Shown here: in pieces, positions 8,853 through 17,410 of the stretch
Position numbering within the stretch: the stretch's first letter is position 1
Layout of the letters: every line of letters begins with the position of its first letter
DNA from: JBDHDH01 sp039591615
GTDB lineage: Bacteria > Gemmatimonadota > Gemmatimonadetes > Gemmatimonadales > GWC2-71-9
Assembly (NCBI GenBank): GCA_039591615.1
Contig: JBDHDH010000035.1
Location: 1 to 30,569 of the forward strand
DNA length: 30,569 bases
Direction: 5' to 3'
Notes under the pieces: model-generated
The model's database searches: none
Seen by the model: only the letters and a program-made list of their open reading frames with translations
What the model was told of the DNA's origin: nothing
Position numbers and translations under genes: made by a program

Positions 8853-9722
8853 TCAGGCGACGGGGGGGTCGCCCGCTGGCGGCCCCTTGCCCGGATTCAT
8901 GGAGCCCACACCTGCCACCGTCGTCGGAGGCTCCGGCACAACGACCCATCGCACCGGATCGTGATGGGCCAGATACTCCTTGCGACCCACCCAGCCCCTC
9001 ACCATGGACCGCGTGATCCACCACTTCTCAGGACGGATCGCGAAGTAGACGTGGGCCATGACCAACGTAATGAGCGCCACGCCAGTGACACCGTGCACGA
9101 CATAAACGACGCCCCACAGTTGGTCCGACAGCAGGTAGGGATTGCGCACCCAAAACGGAGTGTCGATCCGGACCATCATGACGAGGCCCGTAACGATGGC
9201 GCCGAGGGACACGAGGGCGATGATGTGATGGTAGAGCTTGTGGTCCACCGGATACTTGCCGGCCTTCGATGGTGGCGGACCCGACCGCCGGAAGAATCGT
9301 GCGACGCCCTGCGATGCTTCCATGATATCTTCAGGACCGATCCCCATCGACTTGCGATCCTCCCAGAACCACGCGTAGATCATGTGATATACAATGGTGA
9401 GGACGAGACCGAGCCCTGCGATCCAGTGAATGGTGACCCAGGGGAACCGAATACCAATCACTGGGAAGAACGCCGTTACCAAGAGAACGAACATTGCCGC
9501 CGTCATGAGCCAGTGAAAAGCGCGGGCGGAGGCCGTGTGCCGGACTATCCGCTCGGGGATGCCCGCCCCCTGCGCACCAACTTGCTCTTCGCCTGGTGCT
9601 AACCAAGGAAATCGAAGTGACCGTCGTCCAGCCGGGTCGAACCCCGGACTTGATAGAAGCCGACCATCTGGACACCTTTGCACCCCGACAGGTCGTCGTG
9701 CCGTGGCGGAACAGGGGGCCAT
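8853..9722 (-). CDS. Cytochrome b561 / formate-dehydrogenase-gamma-like membrane protein
   Basis: A di-haem b-type membrane cytochrome resembling FdnI/FdoI (formate dehydrogenase gamma) and hydrogenase cytochrome b subunits. Four membrane spans are visible: 'AFHWLMTAAMFVLLVTAFFPV', 'WVTIHWIAGLGLVLTIVYHMIY', 'LYHHIIALVSLGAIVTGLVMMV' and 'VVHGVTGVALITLVMAHVYFAI' (each given in part). Histidines in helices 1, 2 and 4 are candidate haem ligands. Such proteins pass electrons between quinone and a periplasmic partner; no catalytic subunit is adjacent. The start is uncertain. Homology begins about residue 57 ('ERIVRHTASARAFHW'), yet no ATG, GTG or TTG occurs between the GTG at 9681-9683 and that block, so the listed ATG at 9722 gives a long non-membrane leader. 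The fatty-acid hydroxylase gene starts divergently only 2 bases away on that model. Confidence 0.78.
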   Translation of the reverse strand: MAPCSATARRPVGVQRCPDGRLLSSPGFDPAGRRSLRFPWLAPGEEQVGAQGAGIPERIVRHTASARAFHWLMTAAMFVLLVTAFFPVIGIRFPWVTIHWIAGLGLVLTIVYHMIYAWFWEDRKSMGIGPEDIMEASQGVARFFRRSGPPPSKAGKYPVDHKLYHHIIALVSLGAIVTGLVMMVRIDTPFWVRNPYLLSDQLWGVVYVVHGVTGVALITLVMAHVYFAIRPEKWWITRSMVRGWVGRKEYLAHHDPVRWVVVPEPPTTVAGVGSMNPGKGPPAGDPPVA

Positions 9723-9724
9723 AT

Positions 9725-10420
9725 ATGACAGGAATGATCATATCGAATCGGAACACTTCAGTCCGGATGTTCAGGAGCGGCTTGCTCGAAGCTTGCTCGA
9801 GAGTTCATCCCGCGGTACCCCACATCATCTACGTCCCGGTGATCGGACTGGCTCTCTTCGCCGGTTACCGGCGTGGTGTGGATAGCCTCTCGGGAGTCAT
9901 GCTGTTTGCGACCGGTCTGCTCGCGTGGACACTTGCCGAGTACGTCATTCACCGGTTCGTCTTCCACGTCCCGGACATCTTGGAAGAACGGACCTTGCAA
10001 GCCGTGCGCAATGTGGTTCCGGGAGAGCCTGTGATGCCGACCCTGGGCTGGCGCGAAAGGGCGTATTTCGTCATGCACGGTGTGCACCACTTTTTCCCCA
10101 ATGACTCACGTCGTCTGGTGATGCCCCCTAGCCTGAGCGTCCCGCTCGCGTTCTTCTTCTACCTTGGCTTTCTCGTTCTCCTAGGTGGCGACCTCACGCC
10201 GGTCTTTTTCGCTGGCTTCGTCACCGGCTATTTGATCTACGATACCACGCACTATGTCGTGCACCACAAGCGGTGTCGGGGCAAGTGGTCAGCATATGTG
10301 AAGAAGCTTCACATGCGCCACCACTACCTGAATCCAGACCGTGACTTTGGGGTCAGCTCTCCGCTGTGGGACTTCGCGATAGGAAGCCGGGGGAAGGCTC
10401 AGAAACTCCAGTCACGATAA
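9725..10420 (+). CDS. Fatty acid hydroxylase / sterol desaturase family membrane protein
   Basis: A 231-residue integral membrane di-iron oxygenase of the fatty-acid hydroxylase superfamily, closest in motif layout to FA2H/Scs7-type enzymes. The histidine clusters are all present: 'HRFVFH', 'HGVHHFFPND', 'THYVVHHK' and 'HMRHHY'. They alternate with hydrophobic spans around 'IIYVPVIGLALFAGY', 'VMLFATGLLAWTLAEY', 'PLAFFFYLGFLVLLGG' and 'FFAGFVTGYLIY'. The expected reaction is hydroxylation of a membrane lipid acyl chain. ATG 9725 has a GGGGG sequence about 8 bases before it; the open frame extends back to 9596 but that part is not family-like and would overlap the opposite-strand cytochrome gene. 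It converges on the PP2C gene, 30 bases apart. Confidence 0.88.
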   Translation: MTGMIISNRNTSVRMFRSGLLEACSRVHPAVPHIIYVPVIGLALFAGYRRGVDSLSGVMLFATGLLAWTLAEYVIHRFVFHVPDILEERTLQAVRNVVPGEPVMPTLGWRERAYFVMHGVHHFFPNDSRRLVMPPSLSVPLAFFFYLGFLVLLGGDLTPVFFAGFVTGYLIYDTTHYVVHHKRCRGKWSAYVKKLHMRHHYLNPDRDFGVSSPLWDFAIGSRGKAQKLQSR

Positions 10421-10450
10421 ACGGCTGCTCGTCGCATCCTCCGGGGCAGG

Positions 10451-11338
10451 TCACGATCCCGCGGCGTTCTCGCGGGGCCGCAGGTGTCCCACGATCACCG
10501 TCACGTTGTCCGTCCCCCCCCGCTCCAATGCGAGACTCATGAGACGCCGGCACACACCCTCGGCGGATTCCAGCCGAGCCAACTCGTTCTGAATCTCCTC
10601 GTCGGAAACGTGCTTCGTGAGCCCGTCCGTGCACAGGAGCATGACGTCTCCCCACTCGATCTCGACCGTGGCGGTCATGGGAGTCAGCTCGCGACCGCCG
10701 AGTGCACTCGCCAGCACATTGCGCAAGGGAGACCGCTCGGCGTCGGCCGAGGAGAGTGCACCTGAATCCACTAGTTCTTGTGCCAGGGTCTGGTCGCGTG
10801 ACATGAGCTGAAGCGTCTCGCCTCGTAACCGATAACACCGGCTGTCTCCGACCTGAACCAGATACGCCCGCGGCCACACCGCCGCCACCATCGTCAGCGT
10901 GGTCGCCAGCCCCCGGCCACTCGGGTCGTTCTGGGCCTGTTCCAACAAAACTTCGTGACTCTTCTTCACCGAGCGGGTGAGTTCCCTAAGGAAGACACCT
11001 TCCTGAGCGGGATCGAGCCGACGATACAAATCGGTGAAGTGGGTCACGTAGTCGGCGACCGTGCGAAGCGCCGTCCCGCTGGCAAGATGCCCGTCGGGCC
11101 GGCTTCCCACACCGTCGGCCACCAGAAACAGATACCCGCGTGCGTGACTCACGAGGGTTGGAAGCTCGGCCTCGGGCAGACTCGTTTGTCTCACATTGAC
11201 CAGCTTGTGCAGCGTCGCGATGAGGAAATGATCCTGGTTGTCCTCGCGCACCCGACCGCGGTCGGTCAGGCCGAAGACGTCGACATCGTCAGATTGAGGA
11301 CTGGGGTTTCCCTGGGGATGTTGGGCGGGCGGTGACAT
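10451..11338 (-). CDS. PP2C-family (PPM) serine/threonine protein phosphatase
   Basis: A 295-residue cytoplasmic metal-dependent phosphatase. The PP2C motifs appear in order: 'DRGRVREDNQDHF' (about residues 26-38), 'LFLVADGVGSRPDGHLAS' with the metal-binding Asp, 'ATTLTMVA', 'VQVGDSRCYRLR', 'SRDQTLAQELVD', 'DVMLLCTDGLTKHVSDEEI' and 'ERGGTDNVTVIV'. Members reverse Ser/Thr phosphorylation by Hanks-type kinases; no kinase gene is in the window. The 'GMGG' usually seen after the ADG motif is 'GVGSRPDG' here, as in the Stp-like branch. ATG 11338 has a GAGGGGG sequence just upstream. The gene lies 248 bases downstream of the M14 peptidase on the same strand. Confidence 0.93.
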   Translation of the reverse strand: MSPPAQHPQGNPSPQSDDVDVFGLTDRGRVREDNQDHFLIATLHKLVNVRQTSLPEAELPTLVSHARGYLFLVADGVGSRPDGHLASGTALRTVADYVTHFTDLYRRLDPAQEGVFLRELTRSVKKSHEVLLEQAQNDPSGRGLATTLTMVAAVWPRAYLVQVGDSRCYRLRGETLQLMSRDQTLAQELVDSGALSSADAERSPLRNVLASALGGRELTPMTATVEIEWGDVMLLCTDGLTKHVSDEEIQNELARLESAEGVCRRLMSLALERGGTDNVTVIVGHLRPRENAAGS

Positions 11339-11541
11339 TGACCCCCTCAGGCCGTCTCAGCGCTGACTGTACTCGCATTCCACGGGACTTCAGTCATCGG
11401 GGAAACATGGATCGAGACCCAGAATGAGGCCAGTCCGCGGGGTTGCGGGGACGGTAGAACGACTCGGGGCGAGAGCGCGGTCCGAGAAGACCGTGGTCGC
11501 ACCGAGGCTATTGACTCGGCACAACGACCTTTCCGCGCTCC

Positions 11542-11587
11542 AACCTCCCGCGACGGCTGTGGATCGTTACCGCAAACCTCCCGCGAC
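11542..11587. repeat. Two 13-bp direct repeats at the 3' end of the second M14 gene
   Basis: AACCTCCCGCGAC occurs at 11542-11554 and again at 11575-11587, start-to-start 33 bases. The second copy runs into the TAG stop codon of the M14 gene (11587-11589 on the minus strand). The remaining 11339-11541 contains no gene I can support. Confidence 0.7.
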
Positions 11588-14319
11588 TAGGGAGCAGCGT
11601 GGGACGCCGCCCGTTCATGCTCACGTTTCTTGGCGAGCACATCCCGCCACACACCCGCATTCAGTGTCGCTGCGTGGAGCGGGTTGAACAGCAGCTTGAA
11701 CGTGTTGTGCGACTGCGCCCGGAAATGGGGCTCGAACGCAAGGAGCACCACCTGTCCCTGCCCAAACGGGATGCGCAAGGCGGCCGTCTTGCCAGCCAAG
11801 TACCGTTTGCCACCTAGGACCCAACCGCTGGCGAGGAAGTCTTCTTTAGCGAAAGTGGCGTACGCGACAATGTCGCGCTCGATCTTCTTGTCTCCCTCCT
11901 CGGCGGCTGGGATGACGTCCAAGACCTGGCTGTTGACGAAGAAGGCGATCGCCTCCTTCGCCATCCCGAATGCCAGAGGGTCGACGGGATCGAACTCGAA
12001 GTGGATCAGTGAGCCAGGTACGAAGAATTCGTCGGAACGTCTGCCCCGCGCCAAGTTACGCACCGGGAGCCCAAACATGTCGATGGCGAAGTCGACCGCG
12101 TGATCGATAGCGACCACCCAGCCCCCGCTTTCGACGTACCGCTCGAGCGCCAACGCGCCTTCCAGACCCACGCCGCCCGCGAATTCTTCGGGCATCGTCC
12201 CCTCGAGATAGCCATGGAGAATCTGCTCCCCTGCCTGGTCCGGCAGCACGATCACGTCGAAATCGCTGAGGTCGCCGTTTCGAACGTCCTCATCCCACAG
12301 GTTCTCGAAGTCGAACTCGTACTGCTCAAGCAGCCAGCGCGTCCACCCTTCCGGCATATTCGCTCGCCAGCTACGGTAGAGGCCGATCTTGGGTGCCCGC
12401 ACCCGTGCCATTGCCACCTCGGGCAGGTCGCGAAGCGCACGAGCATCGAGCCCGTGCGCCTCCACGATTTCCTCCACCACCGGGCGTTCCACGTCGCTGG
12501 CCACAATCGTCCCAGCCGGCCAGGTGGAACCGCCCGCCTGGAGCTCGTCCATCGTCCATGCCACCGTCGCGCCACGAGCCTGGAGCCGGTTCACCGCTCG
12601 CACGCTCAGGTTGGGGTCATGGGGGATAAGGTAGGCCATGCTTCCTCGCCCCCGCACCGAGCCCGGCGGAACCAGGATGCTCTCAGGAGACTCGACCTCC
12701 GGTTCCGGTAGATCGAACGGCTCTTCGATTCGATCGACTTCGACACCCATCACCAAAGGCAGCTCGTAGCCCGTCATGTCGTAGGGTGGATCGGGCGGAC
12801 CGCCGGGGTACTGCAAGATCTCGGGATAGTCCTTGAGGTCCATGAGGTCCGCCAGGAACGGGCGAAAGGCCTGTGGCGGCATGACATAGGTCCCCGCCGG
12901 ATACGACCGCTCGCCCACACGAAAGCCCTTCGCCGCGCGTCGGATTTCGATGCCGCCGTAGCGAAGGGATCGCAGCATCTCCACGGCGCGGCCTGGATCG
13001 CGCTGCGCCGACAGATCGACGACGTATGCAAACGGCCCGCTATCGCCGCTCCGCATCTTGTCGATCTGCCGAGCACCCATCTTGTAGATATTGAACAGCC
13101 AGTCGTCGCGATAGCGCGCAGCAGCGTCGAGGACAGCTCTGTCCGCCGTGAGCATGTAGCCCATCGCGTCGCCCAGGTGCCAGCACCCACCCAACCATGG
13201 ATCGGGATACATCGGGGAGGGACGCTTCGCGGGAAGATTGTCGGCCCGAGCCCCGAAGGTATCCGGGATCGAGTCCGCCTCGTAACAGTGCGGCGTGGCA
13301 TAGCGATACAGCGCGGTCTCCGTGATGAACCCGATCATGTTATGAAAAGCAGCCGCCTCCGACATGTATCCACTCCACCACCCATCGTAGACGATCCCGC
13401 TCGAAGCGCCGGGCTTCCCTTCCGACGTGAACCGGCGCTTCATGGCCTCGCCGATCAGGTTGAGGCTCGCGATCACGAGAGGATCCATGTTGGGGTTGAT
13501 GGGATCTTCTACGGGTGGCATCCAGATCCGACCGGGAAATGGCCCGCTCTGGTGGTGGTTGTAGACGAGTTGCGGAAACCATTCGTGGTAGAGCTGTCGC
13601 GCCACAGCCCGGTGCTCCACCTGGGTAAACATGTACCAGTCACGGTTGTTGTCGTGACCGACGTAATGATGGTAGAGCTCTGGCACCGGCCGACTCTCGA
13701 ACGGTGTCCCGACGACCTTGTTATACCAGTCGACTACAATGTCCAGCCCATCCGGATTCATGTTCACCATCAACAGAAGCATCACGTTGTCCCGGATACG
13801 TCGGGCTTCGGCATCCTCCGCAGTAGCCAGCCAGTGCGCGAGGACCGGACCGTGCTGGCCATGCGCGACCTCGGTGGCGTGGAGGCCGACGTCGATCCAC
13901 ACGACCGCCTTCCCTTCGACCGCGAGCCGGTGGGCTTCCTCGTCTGACAAGTCGCGAGCCAAGGCGAGACGCCGACTGATCTCCTGGTACCGAGCCCGGT
14001 TCGCGAGATTTTCCGCGTTGGAGATGATCGCGACATACATCGGCTTGCCCAACGAACTGTTGCCGATCTGCTCGAGGATGACCCGATCGGAAGCCTCGGC
14101 GAGGGCTCGGAAGTATGCCGTGATCTGACCGTAGTCGGCCAGCTTGTAGTCCGTGCCGGGAGCGAAGCCGATGATCTCTTCAGGAGTGGGAACGCTCCTG
14201 CGGAGATCACTTGACTGCGCTGGCACCTGTGCCTCGGACTGCTGTGTGATCACCAGAAAGGCGGCCACAGCGGCCTTGCCCACGCGGGCCAGGTTGGGAA
14301 CGAGATTCCGATCTGTCAT
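11587..14319 (-). CDS. Second secreted M14-family zinc carboxypeptidase-like protein
   Basis: A 910-residue exported peptidase, paralogous to the one at 1612-4275. The start at 14319 is chosen because GGAGG lies about 7 bases upstream and a signal peptide (GKAAVAAFLVITQQSEAQ) follows; the frame opens at 14574 but the extra 85 codons are Arg/Trp-rich and unlike the family. The zinc site reads 'DVGLHATEV' (H147, E150) and 'YNHHQSG' (H256); catalytic Glu lies in 'FITETALYRY'. 'NMNPDG' and 'HDNNRDWY' match the paralogue. Where the paralogue has Asp two residues before the third zinc His, this one has Asn. A C-terminal GATase-like region ends 'PFGQGQVVLLAFEPHFRAQ'. It is likely a periplasmic peptidase with a different substrate preference from its relative. 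Confidence 0.9.
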   Translation of the reverse strand: MTDRNLVPNLARVGKAAVAAFLVITQQSEAQVPAQSSDLRRSVPTPEEIIGFAPGTDYKLADYGQITAYFRALAEASDRVILEQIGNSSLGKPMYVAIISNAENLANRARYQEISRRLALARDLSDEEAHRLAVEGKAVVWIDVGLHATEVAHGQHGPVLAHWLATAEDAEARRIRDNVMLLLMVNMNPDGLDIVVDWYNKVVGTPFESRPVPELYHHYVGHDNNRDWYMFTQVEHRAVARQLYHEWFPQLVYNHHQSGPFPGRIWMPPVEDPINPNMDPLVIASLNLIGEAMKRRFTSEGKPGASSGIVYDGWWSGYMSEAAAFHNMIGFITETALYRYATPHCYEADSIPDTFGARADNLPAKRPSPMYPDPWLGGCWHLGDAMGYMLTADRAVLDAAARYRDDWLFNIYKMGARQIDKMRSGDSGPFAYVVDLSAQRDPGRAVEMLRSLRYGGIEIRRAAKGFRVGERSYPAGTYVMPPQAFRPFLADLMDLKDYPEILQYPGGPPDPPYDMTGYELPLVMGVEVDRIEEPFDLPEPEVESPESILVPPGSVRGRGSMAYLIPHDPNLSVRAVNRLQARGATVAWTMDELQAGGSTWPAGTIVASDVERPVVEEIVEAHGLDARALRDLPEVAMARVRAPKIGLYRSWRANMPEGWTRWLLEQYEFDFENLWDEDVRNGDLSDFDVIVLPDQAGEQILHGYLEGTMPEEFAGGVGLEGALALERYVESGGWVVAIDHAVDFAIDMFGLPVRNLARGRRSDEFFVPGSLIHFEFDPVDPLAFGMAKEAIAFFVNSQVLDVIPAAEEGDKKIERDIVAYATFAKEDFLASGWVLGGKRYLAGKTAALRIPFGQGQVVLLAFEPHFRAQSHNTFKLLFNPLHAATLNAGVWRDVLAKKREHERAASHAAP

Positions 14320-14706
14320 TATCGCCTCCGATACGACGCGTTGCGCTGCCGTCCACCAGTGCCCAAAACGGGAAAACCGACTGGGAGACAGCTCGCTTCC
14401 ACCAACGCGCCAAGCTTGTGGCTCGAAGCCGCCACGGGCAAGTGAGTACACCTTCTCCGCGTTCACCACCGCCGGAAGGCGGTGGTGAATCGGCTCCTGG
14501 ATTCGCCGCGCTCCCGTCCGGCTCCGAACACACCTTCCCAGGAACGAACACCGACGACAGAGGTAAGGCTCCACCAGGCCAGCCTAACATCATCTGAATG
14601 AACGAGTTAGCTTGTCACCTCAGCGAGGCACACCAGTTGCCATCAGAGGCGGGTAGGCTCTGCCCGTCGACCACTCCGCATCACCTCCGGACCGCGAGGA
14701 TGATCC
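14320..14706. other. Divergent promoter region between M14 gene and ADOP permease
   Basis: A 387-base gap between two divergently transcribed genes. Apart from the perfect hairpin at 14462-14489 and the SD sequence at 14696-14700 serving the permease, I see no gene. An N-terminal extension of the M14 frame covers much of it but is probably untranslated leader. Confidence 0.4.
14462..14489. promoter_or_regulatory. Perfect 12-bp inverted repeat with GGAA loop
   Basis: TTCACCACCGCC (14462-14473), GGAA, GGCGGTGGTGAA (14478-14489) is a perfect 12-bp stem with a 4-base loop, and on the plus strand the loop has GNRA form. It lies between two divergent genes, not downstream of one, and has no T-run, so it is more likely an operator or a 5'-leader structure than a terminator. 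On the minus strand it would sit about 145-170 bases upstream of the M14 start codon. Confidence 0.6.
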
Positions 14707-17127
14707 GTGCACGCGATGAGTCAGGATGTTCGCTACGCCCTCCGCTCCCTTCGCAAGAATCCCGGCTTCACCGCTGTGGCACTCGCAACCGTTGCGCTGG
14801 GGATCGGGATCAACACGGCAATCTTCAGCGCAGTGCACGGCATCCTTTTCCGGCCGCTCGCGTATCCCGAGCCCAACCGATTGGTCACGGTGTGGGAAAA
14901 CCTCGACGCGAGGGGCGGCCCAACGACGGAATGGACCGGGCGCTCGACCTTCACCGATTGGCGGGAGCATAACCGCACGTTTGCCGCAATGGCGGCGGTC
15001 ACGGCGTGGGGACCGAACCTGACCGGAATCGACCGACCGGACGTGCTGGCCGGGGCTCTCGTGAGCCCAGACTACTTCCGCGTACTTGGGGTTGAGCCCG
15101 CCATCGGTCGCGGCTTTCTGGCCGACGAGGAAACGCCCGGCAAAGACAATGCGGTGGTGCTCAGCCACGAGATGTGGCTGCAGCGTTTCGGCGGGGATCC
15201 CGACATACTGAGTCGAAGTCTCACGCTGAACGGGCTGCCCCATGCCATCACAGGGATCATGCCGCCCGGTTTCGAGGCACCCATCATCACCGGTGCCGGG
15301 ATCTGGTCCCCTCTTCCCATCGACAGATCTCGAGAGGATCGTGGCAACTACTTTCTCCGGGTGGTGGGCCGCTTGGCTCCCGAAGTGAGCCAAGAAACGG
15401 CTTCGGCGGACATGAACCGCGTGGCGGCTGCCATTGCCTTGGAACATCCCGTGGACTACCGCAATGTCGGGGTGACCCTCGTCCCCCTTCGGGACACGAT
15501 CGTTGGGCCAGCTCGTACACCGCTCCTCGTGCTCCTCGGCGCGGTCGGGCTGATTCTCCTCATTGCGTGCGCGAACGTGGCAAACCTCCTCCTCGCCCGA
15601 GGCTCGGTGCGGGAGCGGGAGCTGGCCGTCCGCACGGCGCTTGGCGCCGGACGGCTCCGTCTCATCCGCCAGCTGCTGACGGAGAGTGTCGTCCTCGCCC
15701 TGAGTGGTGGCGCCCTCGGCTTGGCCCTCGGGATGTGGGGCACCGACGTCCTCGTCCGCTTCGCACCCGCCGGTATGCCACGCGCGAACGAGATCGGACT
15801 CCACCCGACCGTCTTTCTCTTCGCCATCGCGGCCTCAGTGATCACCGGTCTGCTCTTTGGGCTCGCGCCGGCACTCGGTCTCTCGAGCGAACAGACCGTC
15901 CACGCGTTGCGGGAACGGGCAAACGGTACCCCCACCGAGGCTGGGGGCCGCTTGCGGGGCGCGCTCGTGGTCGTGGAGCTGGCCATGGGCATGGCGGTGT
16001 TGGCGGCAGCGGGGCTCCTGCTGCGGAGCTTCGCCGAGCTCCGGAGCGTGGATCCCGGGTTCCGCGTTGACCACACTCTCAGCGCGCGTCTCGTCTTCCC
16101 TCCAGCACGGTATCCCGACGGAGCAGAGATCAGCAGCTTCCTCCGGGAACTGGAGGGGCGGCTGCGGACCGCGCCCGGCGCGCCTTCCGTCGGCGCGGTC
16201 ACCGTCGTACCGCTGAGCGGGATGATCACTGACATCAGCTTCGTGATAGAGGGCCGCGTGCCGCCGCCGGGCGAAGAGCCGGCAGCGGATTCGCGGCGAG
16301 CCACCCCCGGGTTCTTTCGAACCTTGCGTATCCCACTCATCCGGGGCCGCTTGTTCGAAGAGACGGACCGAGAGGACGCGACGCCGGTCGCCCTGATCAG
16401 CGAGTCGCTGGCGCGGCGGCATTTCGCCCGCGAGGACCCCGTCGGCCAGCGCATCAAAGTCGGAGGGGTGCGGGATCCGGAGTCGCCATGGTGGACGATT
16501 GTCGGCGTGGTGGGGAGTGTTCGCTCGCGAGCGTTGGATCGGGTTCCCGAACCCGAGATCTACGTTCCTGCGGCACAACGACCGGCTCGCGGCTGGAGCA
16601 TCGTTCTCCGGGCCGATGGCGATGCCACCGCCCTCGGGCCGGCACTGCGGGAAGCCGTGTGGGCCATCGATCCCGACATGGCGATCTCGCAGCTCGCGAC
16701 GCTGGAGCAGCTGTTCGCCACGAGCATCGCGCCGCAGCGATTCCTGAGCTGGCTCCTCGGTACATTCGCCGCCCTGGCGGTGTTACTGGGCGCGGTCGGC
16801 ATCTACGGGGTGATGACATTCATGGTGAGTCGTCGTGCGAGGGAGATCGGCATTCGCATGGCACTGGGAGCCAGTCCCACCGACGTCCTCCGGGCCGTGA
16901 TGCGGCGCGGCCTCTGGCTCACGCTCGGAGGGCTCGGTCTCGGGTTGGCAGCAGCGGCCGCAGCCAGTCGGGCGCTCTCCAGCCTCCTCTACGAGGTGAG
17001 CCCGACCGACCCTGTCACACTGGGCGGTGTCGCCGCCCTGATGGCGGGCACCGCGCTGTTCGCGTGCTACTGGCCGGCCCGGCGAGCAACGCGGCTCGAC
17101 CCAATGGTGACGCTCCGCACTGAGTGA
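14707..17127 (+). CDS. ADOP/MacB-type ABC transporter permease (FtsX-like, duplicated)
   Basis: An 806-residue inner-membrane protein of the 'acidobacterial duplicated orphan permease' type. The N-terminus 'QDVRYALRSLRKNPGFTAVA' and first span 'TVALGIGINTAIFSAVHGIL' are diagnostic. A MacB-like periplasmic domain (about 55-265), an FtsX block of three spans ('LLGAVGLILLIACANVANLL', 'ARGSVRERELAVRTALGAG'), a second periplasmic domain (about 440-660) and a second FtsX block ('LLGAVGIYGVMTFMVSRRAR', 'EIGIRMALGAS') follow. The PadR-like N-terminal domain of some ADOPs is absent, and no ATPase or adaptor gene is adjacent, hence 'orphan'. The role may be export or lipoprotein/peptide handling as for MacB. 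GTG 14707 is chosen because GAGGA lies 6 bases upstream; ATG 14716 is the alternative. Confidence 0.92.
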   Translation: MHAMSQDVRYALRSLRKNPGFTAVALATVALGIGINTAIFSAVHGILFRPLAYPEPNRLVTVWENLDARGGPTTEWTGRSTFTDWREHNRTFAAMAAVTAWGPNLTGIDRPDVLAGALVSPDYFRVLGVEPAIGRGFLADEETPGKDNAVVLSHEMWLQRFGGDPDILSRSLTLNGLPHAITGIMPPGFEAPIITGAGIWSPLPIDRSREDRGNYFLRVVGRLAPEVSQETASADMNRVAAAIALEHPVDYRNVGVTLVPLRDTIVGPARTPLLVLLGAVGLILLIACANVANLLLARGSVRERELAVRTALGAGRLRLIRQLLTESVVLALSGGALGLALGMWGTDVLVRFAPAGMPRANEIGLHPTVFLFAIAASVITGLLFGLAPALGLSSEQTVHALRERANGTPTEAGGRLRGALVVVELAMGMAVLAAAGLLLRSFAELRSVDPGFRVDHTLSARLVFPPARYPDGAEISSFLRELEGRLRTAPGAPSVGAVTVVPLSGMITDISFVIEGRVPPPGEEPAADSRRATPGFFRTLRIPLIRGRLFEETDREDATPVALISESLARRHFAREDPVGQRIKVGGVRDPESPWWTIVGVVGSVRSRALDRVPEPEIYVPAAQRPARGWSIVLRADGDATALGPALREAVWAIDPDMAISQLATLEQLFATSIAPQRFLSWLLGTFAALAVLLGAVGIYGVMTFMVSRRAREIGIRMALGASPTDVLRAVMRRGLWLTLGGLGLGLAAAAAASRALSSLLYEVSPTDPVTLGGVAALMAGTALFACYWPARRATRLDPMVTLRTE

Positions 17128-17332
17128 CCCTCCATCACGCGACGCTCGAGATGCGGTGGGGGTGGCGCCAGGACAGCCCCCCTCTTGGGCCGGCACACCC
17201 GGATGCGCGTCTCTGGTTGGCCGGCCGTCCTTCATCGTGCCCATCGGTCCTGCCGGAGCGCCCGTCCCTGTCCCCAGCCCCCGCGCATCAGCAAGAAAGC
17301 GACTCGAATCGCCTACCTGGAACGAGGCTTTC

Positions 17333-17384
17333 GATATTATAATTTCCTCTATAGCTTTATAATATCTGATAAGATATTATAATT
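17333..17384. promoter_or_regulatory. AT-rich operator-like island with three GATATTATAA copies
   Basis: In otherwise GC-rich DNA, 17330-17400 is strongly AT-rich. GATATTATAATT occurs directly at 17333-17344 and 17373-17384 (exactly 40 bases apart), and the inverse TTATAATATC sits at 17357-17366, forming with the second copy a 10-bp perfect inverted repeat around TGATAA. Two copies contain TATAAT (17338-17343 and 17378-17383), the sigma-70 -10 consensus, on the plus strand. I read it as promoter plus operator of the winged-helix gene that begins just downstream, probably autoregulated. The rest of 17128-17332 shows no gene. Confidence 0.65.
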
Positions 17385-17410
17385 GCGTCAAATTCCAGGA
17401 CTAACTCTCT

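Noticed and set aside
14320..14574. 85-codon N-terminal extension of the second M14 protein
   Set aside because: A strong GGAGG and signal peptide place the start at 14319; the extension covers the intergenic hairpin.
14620..15804. 394-codon minus-strand open frame
   Set aside because: Antisense to the ADOP permease and its leader; low-complexity His/Arg/Glu composition and no family features.
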